38,303 bases of DNA from JAICTV01 sp035634055 (GCA_035634055.1 DASQDR010000040.1:1-38303), one strand, 5' to 3'. Counted from the first letter of the stretch, positions 7,561-15,927 are shown. The notes: a model not told the origin generated them from the letters alone. Program-made: numbers and translations.

Positions 7561-7980
7561 CTACTGCCGCGGCGGCGGCGGCGGCGGCGTCGAGTGGCCG
7601 CCCGTGGCGCCAGCTTGCGGCGGCGCGTAGCCTCCGTCCGCCGGTGGACCGACCGGGAACCCGCTGGGTCCGAACCCGCCCGCGCCGCCCGCGCCAAAAC
7701 CGGCGCGCTGCCGCAGCATCTCGACCTCCTGCTGGATCGGCCACTTCGAGAAGGCGAAGATCAGCAGCCAGATGAAGTTGCCAATCGGCACGAGCATGAG
7801 CAGGCCGAACCAGAACGAGTAGCCGGCCTTGCTGAAGATCAGCCCCCACAGCGACACCGCCGCGGCGATGATGAGCAGGACAAACAGCAGCATGAGGATG
7901 CCGCCAAAGATGGGAATGCTGCTCCCGCCACCGCCGCCCGCGCCGCCGCCTGGCGCCGCCACCTGAGCCAACCAATTCAT
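7561..7980 (-). CDS. Small two-helix membrane protein with Gly/Pro-rich ends
   Basis: The 139-residue product is not one I recognise. It has a glycine-rich start (about 10-20), two predicted membrane segments (about 22-50 and 54-78, the second containing WFGLLMLVPIGNFIWLLIFAF), and a long Gly/Pro tail ending in a six-proline run. The conserved-looking core (AGYSFWFGLLMLVPIGN) resembles small DUF805-like or phage-shock-like membrane proteins, without a firm match. A GGAGG sequence about 8 nt before the ATG supports the start. It sits 25 nt after the RNase H gene and 33 nt before the Gfo/Idh/MocA gene, so it is probably in one transcription unit with them. Confidence 0.75.
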   Translation of the reverse strand: MNWLAQVAAPGGGAGGGGGSSIPIFGGILMLLFVLLIIAAAVSLWGLIFSKAGYSFWFGLLMLVPIGNFIWLLIFAFSKWPIQQEVEMLRQRAGFGAGGAGGFGPSGFPVGPPADGGYAPPQAGATGGHSTPPPPPPRQ

Positions 7981-8005
7981 AGGATCCTCCGTTGCCTGCT
8001 GAGCA

Positions 8006-8647
8006 TTACCTCGGGTTCATCTTGGTGCCGCACTGGCACACGAACGGCTTCAACTGGTGCGGCCGGACGGATGACGGCGTCGTCACCTCGATCGTGCAGC
8101 GACACTTCGGGCAGGCGAACGCGTCGCCGGCCTTGGCCGCCACGGGTGAGGGCTCGTCCAGAGGCGACGGCTCGCCGCCGGCGCCGCCCGCCCCACCACC
8201 ACCACCGCCGCCGCCGCCCCCGCCACCCGGGTCGGTCACGTCGCGACGCCGGTCCATCGCCAGGTTGGCCAGCTTGTCGGCCAGCTCGTTCTTGTGTCGC
8301 AAATTGTGCGTGATCGTCGCGCTGTCGAAGCGGCTGATGAGGTCTTGCGCTTCCTCGTACAGCACCTTCATGTCCGGGTGCTTCACGCGGTACTCACCGC
8401 GCATCTGCTTGATGATCAGCTCACTGTCGCCGCGGATGACGACCTTTTTCGCCCCCAGCTTGCCCGCCTCTTCGAGGGCGGTGATGAGGGCGCGGTACTC
8501 GGCGACGTTGTTGGTACAGGTGCCGACGAAGCGCCCCAGCGTGACCAGCGGCGTGCCGTCCGCCGCCCGCACGACCACCCCGATCCCCGCCGGCCCGGGA
8601 TTCCCCCGGCTCCCGCCGTCGAACTCCAACGTCAACGTCTCGTCCAT
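8006..8647 (-). CDS. RNase HI-like protein with polyglycine linker and C-terminal zinc ribbon
   Basis: Residues 1-133 are a ribonuclease HI fold of the RnhA-like/reverse-transcriptase-like subfamily. The D-E-D-D set is visible: D10 (FDGGSRGNPGP), E50 (NNVAEYRA), D74 (RGDSEL) and D124 (HKNELADKLANLAMD). The family cleaves RNA in RNA/DNA hybrids. A run of 12 glycines (141-152) then leads to a short acidic linker and a cysteine cluster (C179, C182, C184, and C204, C206), which looks like a small zinc-binding domain at the very end of this 213-residue protein. Many bacterial RNases H have an extra nucleic-acid-binding domain, but usually at the N-terminus. No Shine-Dalgarno sequence is seen; TAAAAC lies 8 nt before the ATG. 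Confidence 0.88.
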   Translation of the reverse strand: MDETLTLEFDGGSRGNPGPAGIGVVVRAADGTPLVTLGRFVGTCTNNVAEYRALITALEEAGKLGAKKVVIRGDSELIIKQMRGEYRVKHPDMKVLYEEAQDLISRFDSATITHNLRHKNELADKLANLAMDRRRDVTDPGGGGGGGGGGGGAGGAGGEPSPLDEPSPVAAKAGDAFACPKCRCTIEVTTPSSVRPHQLKPFVCQCGTKMNPR

Positions 8648-8809
8648 GGCGGGTGGTTTTAGCGTGGCGCGCTCGAATCACAAGTGACGAGGCGACACCG
8701 CGACGAGGCGAAGGGGTGACGGTGGCCGGCACGGCCACACCGTGTCGCCCTATCACCCGCCCACCTTGCGATCCGCGTCCAGCGGACTACGCTGCGGCTC
8801 CAGAGACGC

Positions 8810-9589
8810 ATGATCGACCAATCCACCGCCGTCCTCGCCGCGGCCGACGTGACCAAGACGGTCGCGTTCTACGCCGAGGTCCTCGGGTTCAAGCAGCACT
8901 GGCTCTGGGGGAACCCGCCCACGTTCGGGTGCATTGGGTTGGGCAAGGCCGAACTGTTTCTGTGCCAGCAGCCGGAGCTTGCCGGGAACGTGGACGGCCA
9001 CCTCCACTTCTTTGACGCGGGGGCGGAAGTGGAGGCGCTGTACGAGCAGCACCGGGCGAGCGGCGCGCCGATCATCTCGCCACTGGAGAACAAGCCGTGG
9101 GGGATCCGCGAGTACACGGTGCGCGACCTCAACGGCTACCACCTGCGCTTCAGCGGCCCGGAGAAGTACGAGCGCCCGCCCGCCGCCGCCAACGCGCTGC
9201 CGTCGCACGTGCGCATCGAGGTCGCGCTGCCGGACCTGGAGACGTACCAGCGCCTGTACGAGTCGGTCGGGTGGGCGCGCGATGAGCCGTCGATGCGGCA
9301 GGCGCTAGCGAACTCGCTGTTCGGCGTGCGGGCGATCGACGCGCGCGACGGGCGGGCGGTCGGAATGGCGCGCGTCACGGGCGACGGCAGGTCCTACATG
9401 ATCTGGGACGTGATCGTCAGCCGCCCGCACCAGGGGCAGAAGATCGGGCAGGCGCTGATGGAAGCGGCGCTGGCAGAGCTGCGCCAGCGGGGGCCGTCGG
9501 GCGCGTTCGTGGGCCTGTTCACGGGAAAGCCCGCGTTCTACGAGCGCGTCGGGTTCAAGAAGGACATCGGGATGCACCTGGCGCTGTGA
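8810..9589 (+). CDS. Fusion of glyoxalase/VOC domain and GNAT acetyltransferase
   Basis: The 259-residue product joins two enzymes. Residues 1-120 form a vicinal-oxygen-chelate domain of the glyoxalase/bleomycin-resistance type: TKTVAFYAEVLGF, GHLHFFDAG, and the final strand WGIREYTVRDLNGYHLRF with its conserved glutamate and aspartate. Residues about 130-259 form a GNAT acetyltransferase, with the acetyl-CoA loop VIVSRPHQGQKIGQALM (QxxGxG/A type) and the late GKPAFYERVGFKKDIGMHL signature. No stop or rearrangement interrupts the join. The VOC half may bind or modify a small molecule that the GNAT half acetylates, as in self-protection against toxic metabolites (inference). It is divergent from the RNase H gene across about 160 nt. 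Confidence 0.87.
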   Translation: MIDQSTAVLAAADVTKTVAFYAEVLGFKQHWLWGNPPTFGCIGLGKAELFLCQQPELAGNVDGHLHFFDAGAEVEALYEQHRASGAPIISPLENKPWGIREYTVRDLNGYHLRFSGPEKYERPPAAANALPSHVRIEVALPDLETYQRLYESVGWARDEPSMRQALANSLFGVRAIDARDGRAVGMARVTGDGRSYMIWDVIVSRPHQGQKIGQALMEAALAELRQRGPSGAFVGLFTGKPAFYERVGFKKDIGMHLAL

Positions 9590-9643
9590 CCGCGGGCGGG
9601 TCTCGTCGGTAGCGGCGCGGCCGGTCGGCGGTAGCATGGGGCG

Positions 9644-10087
9644 ATGCCGTCACTTTCCGCTTGGCTGGTCTACGCCATCCTGTCCGCCGCGGCCGCTTCG
9701 CTCGTGGGAATTTTCGGACGGCTTGGCGTGCAGCGGCTGGACGACAACCTCGCCACTGCCGTCCGCAGCATCGTGATGTCGCTGATCCTGATCGCCTTCG
9801 CCACCGCCATCGGCGCGTGGGACAAGCTCGGCCAGCTCCGCGCGCCGCGGCCGCTGCTGGCGATCGTGCTTTCCGGGGCGGCGGGCGCGACGAGCTGGAT
9901 CTTCTACTTCAAGGCGCTGCGGCTGGCGGAGGTGTCGAAGGTGGCGCCGATCGACAAGCTCTCGATGCCGCTGGGGATCGTGCTGGCGGTGCTGTTCCTC
10001 CGCGAGCGGCCGGGCGCGCTGAACTGGCTCGGGATCGGGATGATCGCCGCCGGCGCGGTCCTCGCCGCCCTGCCGCACCCGCGGTGA
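9644..10087 (+). CDS. Half-size EamA/DMT family transporter
   Basis: The product has 147 residues and about five hydrophobic segments (near 5-25, 40-60, 70-90, 100-118 and 122-143), which is one EamA repeat rather than the two repeats of full-length drug/metabolite transporters. Characteristic motifs are SWIFYFKALRLAEVSKVAPIDK and FLRERPGALNWLGIGMIAAG. Single-repeat members are thought to work as homodimers, often with dual topology; exported substrates differ widely. A TAGCAT box ends 6 nt before the ATG and there is no Shine-Dalgarno sequence. It is 54 nt after the VOC-GNAT gene and 20 nt before the next gene. Confidence 0.87.
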   Translation: MPSLSAWLVYAILSAAAASLVGIFGRLGVQRLDDNLATAVRSIVMSLILIAFATAIGAWDKLGQLRAPRPLLAIVLSGAAGATSWIFYFKALRLAEVSKVAPIDKLSMPLGIVLAVLFLRERPGALNWLGIGMIAAGAVLAALPHPR

Positions 10088-10107
10088 GGGGAGCCTAAAA
10101 TCCTGCC

Positions 10108-10419
10108 GTGAACAAGACCATCAGCATCTCGATCCCGCACCGCCTGACGCAGGAGGAGGCGCGCACGCGGCTCCAGTCGGGCGTGGCGGACCTGCGGACC
10201 AAGTTCGCCGGCAACGTCGCCAGCGTGCAGGAAACCTGGACCGGCAACCGGATGGACTTCCGCCTCAGCGCGATGGGCCAGGCGATCACCGGGCGCGTGG
10301 ACGTGCAGGCGGAGGCGGTCAAAATCGACATCGACCTGCCCTGGCTGATCGCCACCCTGGCCGAGAAGTTCCGCCCGAAGATCGAGCAGGAAGGGCGAAA
10401 GATGCTGGAGAAGAAGTAG
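10108..10419 (+). CDS. Putative polyhydroxyalkanoic acid system protein
   Basis: The 103-residue protein matches the small PHA-system (PHA_gran_rgn) family: SIPHRLTQEEARTRLQ at the start, a central strand block with TWTGNRMDFRLSAMGQAITG, and DLPWLIATLAEKFRPKIE near the C-terminus. Members occur in many bacteria, sometimes next to PHA genes, but the molecular role is not established. No phaC or phasin gene is in the window, so a link to storage granules is not supported here. The start is GTG; TAAAAT ends 6 nt before it and there is no Shine-Dalgarno sequence, which suggests a leaderless message. Confidence 0.82.
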   Translation: MNKTISISIPHRLTQEEARTRLQSGVADLRTKFAGNVASVQETWTGNRMDFRLSAMGQAITGRVDVQAEAVKIDIDLPWLIATLAEKFRPKIEQEGRKMLEKK

Positions 10420-10575
10420 CCCGCGGGACGACGTGCCCAGGCACGCGGGGCAGCCGCCGGCCGCTGCCTCGGGAGACGTGGCACGTGCAATCGCCACGGA
10501 CGTCGAATAGGATTTTGCGATCCGCTCCGCGGCGCGCCCGGGCGTGCGTCGTTCGAGCTCGGAAAGGTGCTGCCA

Positions 10576-11784
10576 ATGAGCACGATTCTTCCCCCCACCT
10601 CCCCCGGTTCCGACCCGTCGCTGAAAACCGTCGATTATGGTCTTGCGCCGGGCGGGCTGGACGAGAACATCGACGTGCAGTCCGAAGAGATGCTCGTCAA
10701 CATGGGCCCGCAGCACCCGTCCACGCACGGCGTGCTCCGCATCGTGCTCCGCACCGATGGCGAGATGGTCCTGGAGGCCGTCCCCCACCTCGGCTACCTC
10801 CACCGCTGCAAGGAGAAGATCGCCGAGAACCTCGCCTACTACCAGTACATCGGCTACACCGACCGCCTGGACTACCTGGCGGCGATGAACAACAACCACG
10901 CGTGGTCGATGACGGTCGAGAAGCTCGCCGGCATCGAGGTGCCCAGGCGGGCGGAGTACATCCGCGTGCTGGCGGTGGAACTGAACCGCATCGCGTCGCA
11001 CCTGGTCAGCTTTGGCACCTACGGGCTGGACATGGGCGCCTTCACGCCGTTCCTCTACGCCTTCCGCGAGCGCGAGTACATCCTCGATCTGTTCGAGCAG
11101 ATGTGCGGCGCACGGCTGACGCTGAGCTACATCAACGTGGGCGGCGTCCACTGGGACCTGCCGCCGCAGTTCCTCGAGAAGCTCGGCGAGTTCCTCGACT
11201 ACTTCGAGCCCAAGCTCGACGAGTACAACGACCTGCTCACCTTCAACCACATCTTCGTGAAGCGCACGGCCAACGTGGGCGTGGTGACCAAGGACCAGTG
11301 CATTCGCTACGCGCTGAGCGGTCCGATGATCCGCGGCAGCGGCATCCCGCTCGACCTGCGCCGCGACCGCCCGTACAGCGTCTACCCGGAACTGGACTTC
11401 GACGTCTGTGTCGGCGACGGGCGCAAGGGCGCGCTCGGCGATTGCTGGGACCGGTACTGGGTGAAGATGCAGGAGATGAAGCAGTCGGTGCGCATCCTGC
11501 GGCAGTGCATCCGCCAGATGCCCGACGGGCCGTTCCGCGCCAAGATCCCGCGGGCGATGAAGGTCCCGCCGGGCGAGGTGTACGAGGAGTTCGAGAACCC
11601 GCGCGGGCACCTCGGCTTCTACATCGAGTCACAGGGCGGGGCGATCCCCTACCGGGTGAAGATCCGCGGGCCCAGCTTCGTCAACCTGGCCGTCACCGGC
11701 GAGTTGTGCCGCAACGTGCTGCTGGCGGACGTGCCGGCCATCGTCGGGTCGATCGACATCGTCATGGGCGAGGTGGACCGGTAG
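10576..11784 (+). CDS. nuoD: NADH-quinone oxidoreductase subunit D
   Basis: NuoD is the 49-kDa-type subunit of respiratory complex I; with NuoB it forms the quinone-binding cavity in the peripheral arm. The 402-residue product has NMGPQHPSTHGVLR, the HLGYLHRCKEKIAEN helix, RAEYIRVLAVELNRIASHL, GGVHWDLP, the GPMIRGSGIPLDLRRD loop and the family C-terminus IDIVMGEVDR. There is no NuoC domain fused in front, unlike the E. coli NuoCD protein. The start ATG (10576) has GGAAAGG 8 nt upstream; an in-frame GTG three codons earlier is less likely. No other nuo gene lies within the window, so this subunit is detached from the usual operon. Confidence 0.95.
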   Translation: MSTILPPTSPGSDPSLKTVDYGLAPGGLDENIDVQSEEMLVNMGPQHPSTHGVLRIVLRTDGEMVLEAVPHLGYLHRCKEKIAENLAYYQYIGYTDRLDYLAAMNNNHAWSMTVEKLAGIEVPRRAEYIRVLAVELNRIASHLVSFGTYGLDMGAFTPFLYAFREREYILDLFEQMCGARLTLSYINVGGVHWDLPPQFLEKLGEFLDYFEPKLDEYNDLLTFNHIFVKRTANVGVVTKDQCIRYALSGPMIRGSGIPLDLRRDRPYSVYPELDFDVCVGDGRKGALGDCWDRYWVKMQEMKQSVRILRQCIRQMPDGPFRAKIPRAMKVPPGEVYEEFENPRGHLGFYIESQGGAIPYRVKIRGPSFVNLAVTGELCRNVLLADVPAIVGSIDIVMGEVDR

Positions 11785-11846
11785 CGGGAGTGCCGCGGAT
11801 CGGTTGCGGTAACGCGCGCCGCGGCAACGCGGGGAGTTGTGGCGTG

Positions 11847-12386
11847 ATGCAGGACGAACAGCGACGCGGGGCGACGCCCGCCCCCCCGACAACAGCGACG
11901 ACGTCACCGACGGATGCGGCGCCGGGGACCAGCCAAGGCAAGGGCGCGGCCGGCGGCGACGCAGCCGGCGCTCGGCACATCATCATCGTCGGCTACGGGC
12001 TCTCCGGGCGGTCATGTGCCGGCGCGATCGAGGGGCGCGAGGGCATTTCGATGTCGATCATCGAGACCAACGCCGAGACCGTCGCCCGCTGCAGCAAGAC
12101 CGGCCTGCACATCATTCTCGGCGACGCGCGCAACCCGGAGATCCTCCGCCGGGCCGGGATCGACCGCGCCAGCGATGTGGCGGTCACCGTCCCGTCGGAT
12201 CAGATCACCCTGGCCGTCGTCGAGCAGGCGCGGAAGCTGAACGCGACGGTAAAGATCATCGCCCGCTGCACGTTCGTCTCCGGCGGAATGGAAGCCACCC
12301 GCCGCGGCGCCGACGACGTGGTGATCGCCGAGCAGGTAGTCGCGACCGAGTTCGGCCGGGTGATGGCGGCGGTGCTGGAGCCGTAA
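11847..12386 (+). CDS. TrkA-N (RCK) domain NAD-binding protein
   Basis: The 179-residue product has a low-complexity Ala/Thr/Pro start (about 1-40) followed by one Rossmann-type TrkA-N domain: HIIIVGYGLSGRSCAG with the GxGxxG loop, an acidic end of strand 2 (SIIETNAETV), ILGDARNPEILRRAGID and ITLAVVEQARKLN. Such domains bind NAD(H) or nucleotides and gate K+ channels or Trk-type K+ transporters. No TrkA-C domain and no channel segment is present, so it would need a partner encoded elsewhere. The ATG was chosen because GGGGAG lies about 10 nt upstream; the in-frame GTG at 11844 is an alternative. It may be read through from nuoD, 62 nt before. Confidence 0.82.
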   Translation: MQDEQRRGATPAPPTTATTSPTDAAPGTSQGKGAAGGDAAGARHIIIVGYGLSGRSCAGAIEGREGISMSIIETNAETVARCSKTGLHIILGDARNPEILRRAGIDRASDVAVTVPSDQITLAVVEQARKLNATVKIIARCTFVSGGMEATRRGADDVVIAEQVVATEFGRVMAAVLEP

Positions 12387-12486
12387 ACACCGCCGCGAGG
12401 CGGGCACGCGCGGCGAGCACCGGGCGGCGACCACGCTATGACATGCGCTTTCCCCCGCCCCTGCGTGCGCGTCGAGACGCCACGAG

Positions 12487-12857
12487 GCATGGGCCGGCAC
12501 GCTCGCGCGGAAGCCGCGAATGAATCAACGTGGCATGGGCTCCCAGCCCATGGCGTGTGTACTCGCACGCTCGTGGCGCAGCCGCGAAGCAACAATCGCG
12601 GAGCGATCTCCTTCGCGTGGCATGGGCTGCCAACCCATGACGTCGGTATTCCGACGCTCGCGGCGCAGCCGTGAAGCAACAGTCGCGGAGCGATCTTCCT
12701 CCCGTGCCCGTTCAATTGGCTGAAGATCCGCTGGCCGCGGATTGCTTTGATCGGGCTGCGCCCGATGTGCGTGGGGCCACGCACCATGGGCTGGCAGCCC
12801 GTGCCACGGTAAGGCGTGCGCGCACACGCACCATTGGCTGGGACCTGGTGTCACGGG
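12487..12857. repeat. Cluster of palindromic dispersed repeats, locus 1
   Basis: The roughly 530-nt gap between the TrkA-N stop and the ATPase stop holds no gene but several repeat units. Two direct copies of an 88-nt unit A (about 12529-12616 and 12617-12703) start with a palindromic head, CATGGGCTCCCAGCCCATG at 12534-12552 and its variant at 12621-12639, followed by a GCGCAGCCGCGAAGCAAC body. A truncated copy lies at about 12487-12528. A unit B in the opposite orientation has its body palindrome ATCGGGC-TGC-GCCCGAT at 12750-12766 and its head at 12785-12803; a decayed head follows near 12830-12857. Heads therefore point outward at both ends. The same units recur at 35243-35435. Nothing clear is seen at 12387-12486 or 12858-12917. 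Confidence 0.85.
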
Positions 12858-12917
12858 AACAGCGCGATTTCGCGTCCGACTCGAGCGCGACACGCCCGGC
12901 ATCCATGGCCGCTTGCG

Positions 12918-15473
12918 TCACTCCCACGCCGGCGTCATCTGCTCGCCGGCCTGCCAGTAGGGGGCCCATGCCAGCACCACCGTTCGCACGCTGATGTTCG
13001 TCTTCTTCGGCTTCAGCGCGACGGTCTCCAGTTCCTCGGTCATCGGGTTGTGGGCGGCGGAGAGCTGCGTCGCCTCCTCCATGAACTGAGCGTTGAGGTC
13101 CGCGAGCTGCTGGTCGATGGCCTCGACGTTCTCGCCCGCGCGGGTGATGTCCTGGCGCTCCTTGTACGTGCGCGACGCGCCGCGGGCGGCGGTGGTGGCG
13201 CGGCCGATCGTGCCGGCGGTCATCGTCTTCCTGCCGAACAGCGCGCCCAGCACGGTACTGCCGACGGAGATCGCGGTCCCCCAGCCGGCGGCGCTGGCCT
13301 GCTCGCGCTCGCGATCGACCGCGTGCTGCGCGCGGCGCTTGCGCTCCTGGAGCGCGTTGACCTTCGGCATGTACTTCTGCCGCAGCTTCTCCACCCGCGC
13401 GTCGCGCTCCTCGCGGGCGGACTGCTGGAGGCGGACGCGGAAGTCGCGCTCGGACTCTCCGGGGTTGGAGACCAGCTTCAGCGACGGGCTGCGGAACAGC
13501 TCGAGCTGCCGCCCGCGGTAGAGCCAATCGACGAACGACTTCTTCCACAGGTCGTAGCTCTTCGCCCGCGACGCCGTCGGCGGCAGGGCCGCGAAGACGC
13601 CCGCCGGCTCTGGCTCGCGCTCAAGGTCCGTCTCCACCCACTCGACTTCCTGGGACTGCGCCCAGTCCACCGGCACCACGTCCCCGGTCACCGGCGTCAG
13701 CGCCGACACCGCCTGCTCGTGGTTGATGCCGGTCTTGGCGTCGCTGAAGTAGACGGTCGCGCAGCCGAGCAGCATCGGCTCGTAAGCCAGCGTCGCCTGG
13801 GCGGGCGACGACGGGTTCGCACGGATCGGGAGGAACAGTTGCTGGATCTCCGGCGCGAGCACCGGCCGGCGGACCGTCGCGCTTCCCGTGAGCGGAACGG
13901 GCGCGGGAGCAGGCGCCGCGGAGCGAGCCCCCCTCGCCGCGGCCGGCCCCACCGGTCGATCGGCGGCGCGGCCGCCGCTTGCCGGTTTCGCCCCGGCCGC
14001 ACTTCCCGCCGCGCCCGGCGCCGCCCCCGCCCCCGCGTCGCCGACCCCCATCACTTCCTTCACGGGGTCCATCAACTGCTTAATCTGGTTTCGCGTCATC
14101 GGCCCGCGCAGGTACGAAAGCGCCCAGCGGCTCTGGAACACCACCGGCGCGTCCTCGTGAACGTTGTTCATGAGGAAGACGCGGCTGCCCAGGCCGGCGA
14201 GGGTTTCCTCCATCCGCCCGCGGTCGAACTTCTGCCCCTGCCCCGCCGCCGCCCCTTCAAGACCGTCCAGCAGCCGCGCCTTGTCGCGCTCCGTCTGCAG
14301 CCGCCCGATGAACCACGTGCCGGCGTTAGACAATCCCTTGTAATCCAGGTCGACCGGGTTCTGCGTCGCCAGCATCACCCCCACGCCGAACGCGCGGGCC
14401 TGCTTCATCAGCGTGAGCAGCGGCTGCTTGCTCGGAGGGTTCGCGGTCGGGGGGAAGTAGCCGAAGATCTCGTCCATGTAGACGATCGCCCGCAACGATG
14501 TGGTGCCCGGCTGCTGCCGCATCCACCCCAGCACCTGGTTGAGCAGCATCGAGACGAAGAACATCCGCTCCGGGTCGCCGAGGTGCGCGATCGAGAAGAT
14601 CGCGATGCGCGGCTTGCCCTGCGGCGAATAGAGGATCTGCTGGATGTCCAGCGGCTCCCCTTCCAGCCACGCGCTGAACCCGGGCGCGGCCAGCAGGTTG
14701 TTCAGCCGCATCGCCAGCGCGAACCGCTCCTTGGCGGGGAAGAAAGAGTCGAGGTCCATCACCCCGACGCGCTCGACCGGCGGCTGCTGGATCTGCCCGA
14801 TGAGCTGCGCCAGATCCAGGTCCTGCCCCTGCTGCCAGGCGGTGCCGAGGATGGTGGAGATGAGAATGTGCTGGCGGCTCTGGATCGGATCGGCGTCAAT
14901 ATCGAGCAGCCCGAGCAGGCTGGTGGCGGTGGTGGCGATGCGCTCGCGGAACAGTTCACCATCCTCGCGCACCGCCGGCTCGGGCGCGGAGAACGAGCGG
15001 AGAATCGAGACACCGATGCCCGCGTTGCTGCCGGGCGTGTAGATCGCGAAGTCCGCGGCCGCCTTCAGCCGCCGGATGCGCTCGGGCTCCTGGCCCCAGT
15101 CGGACAGGCCCTTCTTCCACGCCTCCGCCTGCTGCGCGGCGAACTCCGGCGCGCTCAGGCCCTTCTGCCGCGCGTCATCGGCGTTCACCCACGGCTCGAA
15201 GTCTTGCGGCTTTAGGTCCGGGAACGCCAGCAGCAGGTTGGCGAGGTCACCCTTAGGGTCGATCACGATGGCCGGGATGCCGTCAATCGCGGCCTCCTCC
15301 AGCACCGAGATGCACAGCCCGGTCTTGCCGCTGCCGGTCATGCCGACGCAGACCGCGTGCGTGACCAAATCCTTTGAGTCGTATAGCACCAGCGAGTCCG
15401 CCAGCGGCTTCTTCGCCGACAGGTCGAACTCGCGGCCCAGGTAGAACACGCCGAGTTTCTCGAAGTCTTGCAT
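12918..15473 (-). CDS. Large HerA/DUF87-type ATP-binding protein
   Basis: The 851-residue product is a P-loop ATPase related to HerA-type DNA translocases. Residues 1-470 form the motor: Walker A GMTGSGKTG (about 44-52), the following strand VIDPKGDL, Walker B AIVYMDEIFGYFPP (about 329-342), a sensor-like MLATQNPVDLDYKG and an arginine-rich RLQTERDKARLLDGL. An Ala/Gly/Pro linker (about 478-530) separates it from a unique C-terminal half with charged helices (675-725), a Gly/Ala hydrophobic patch (730-765), more coiled coil (765-805) and a short final strand. I do not recognise the C-terminal half. The ATG at 15473, after GGCGAGG, is preferred over an upstream TTG at 15506. No NurA nuclease gene is adjacent, so a repair role like HerA-NurA is unproven. 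Confidence 0.85.
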   Translation of the reverse strand: MQDFEKLGVFYLGREFDLSAKKPLADSLVLYDSKDLVTHAVCVGMTGSGKTGLCISVLEEAAIDGIPAIVIDPKGDLANLLLAFPDLKPQDFEPWVNADDARQKGLSAPEFAAQQAEAWKKGLSDWGQEPERIRRLKAAADFAIYTPGSNAGIGVSILRSFSAPEPAVREDGELFRERIATTATSLLGLLDIDADPIQSRQHILISTILGTAWQQGQDLDLAQLIGQIQQPPVERVGVMDLDSFFPAKERFALAMRLNNLLAAPGFSAWLEGEPLDIQQILYSPQGKPRIAIFSIAHLGDPERMFFVSMLLNQVLGWMRQQPGTTSLRAIVYMDEIFGYFPPTANPPSKQPLLTLMKQARAFGVGVMLATQNPVDLDYKGLSNAGTWFIGRLQTERDKARLLDGLEGAAAGQGQKFDRGRMEETLAGLGSRVFLMNNVHEDAPVVFQSRWALSYLRGPMTRNQIKQLMDPVKEVMGVGDAGAGAAPGAAGSAAGAKPASGGRAADRPVGPAAARGARSAAPAPAPVPLTGSATVRRPVLAPEIQQLFLPIRANPSSPAQATLAYEPMLLGCATVYFSDAKTGINHEQAVSALTPVTGDVVPVDWAQSQEVEWVETDLEREPEPAGVFAALPPTASRAKSYDLWKKSFVDWLYRGRQLELFRSPSLKLVSNPGESERDFRVRLQQSAREERDARVEKLRQKYMPKVNALQERKRRAQHAVDREREQASAAGWGTAISVGSTVLGALFGRKTMTAGTIGRATTAARGASRTYKERQDITRAGENVEAIDQQLADLNAQFMEEATQLSAAHNPMTEELETVALKPKKTNISVRTVVLAWAPYWQAGEQMTPAWE

Positions 15474-15617
15474 GTGCTGCGCTCGCCTCGCCTTTCCGGG
15501 CGGCAAGGTTAGACGCTGGCGGCGCAGTTGGCGAGGCCCGCGGCGCGCGCGCGGCGCGGCAGCGGGCGCGGCGGGTTCAAGCGGCGGCGGGGAGAGCGGG
15601 TACCTCCCGCCATGATG

Positions 15618-15650
15618 CCCGCGCGCGGCCGCTCCGTGACCGCGCGCGGG
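15618..15650 (-). terminator. Strong GC hairpin between the small gene and the ATPase gene
   Basis: CCCGCGCGCGG (15618-15628) and CCGCGCGCGGG (15640-15650) are perfect 11-bp arms around an 11-nt loop. It lies about 40 nt downstream of the 15691-15927 gene on the minus strand. There is no U tract, so it may be a pause or processing hairpin. Confidence 0.35.
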
Positions 15651-15690
15651 GTTGCGGGGGGAATGAGAGTTTCATTTGTGGGAAGTAACG

Positions 15691-15927
15691 CTACGACGCC
15701 GCCGTGTCGTCCGCCGCCTCAAAGTGCAGCCCGCTCAGGGGGCTGGCGCCGTAGGGGCCGAAGAGGAGCCGCTCGTCCGCCTGCCGCCCCGCCGTCGCAA
15801 GCTCCTCGCTGGTGCCGGCCAGCCCGCTGATGTCGCTCCACCCGTAGGTGCCGCCGGACCGCTGCGCGTCCCGGTCGAGCCCCTGCTGCAACGCGGACGT
15901 CCACGTGTGACTATTGAACCGCACCAT
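15691..15927 (-). CDS. Small hypothetical protein, 78 residues
   Basis: The frame is open to 16155, but that long version would overlap the 3' end of prfB. The ATG at 15927 gives 78 residues starting MVRFNSHTWTSALQQGLD and has GAGAGG 9 nt before it. The product is acidic near the end (FEAADD), with no membrane segment or cysteine, and includes YGWSDISGL and LFGPYGASPL. The roughly 130 nt before it (15928-16057) are less GC-rich than the surroundings, as expected for a promoter region. I recognise no family; it may be a lineage-specific cytosolic protein. Confidence 0.5.
   Translation of the reverse strand: MVRFNSHTWTSALQQGLDRDAQRSGGTYGWSDISGLAGTSEELATAGRQADERLLFGPYGASPLSGLHFEAADDTAAS

Noticed and set aside
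12529..12703. Direct repeats considered as a CRISPR array
   Set aside because: Only two full 88-nt units with no unique spacers and internal palindromes; it is a dispersed repeat.
12816..15215. A 799-codon plus-strand frame opposite the ATPase gene
   Set aside because: Arg/Leu/His-rich shadow without domains; the minus strand has Walker motifs.
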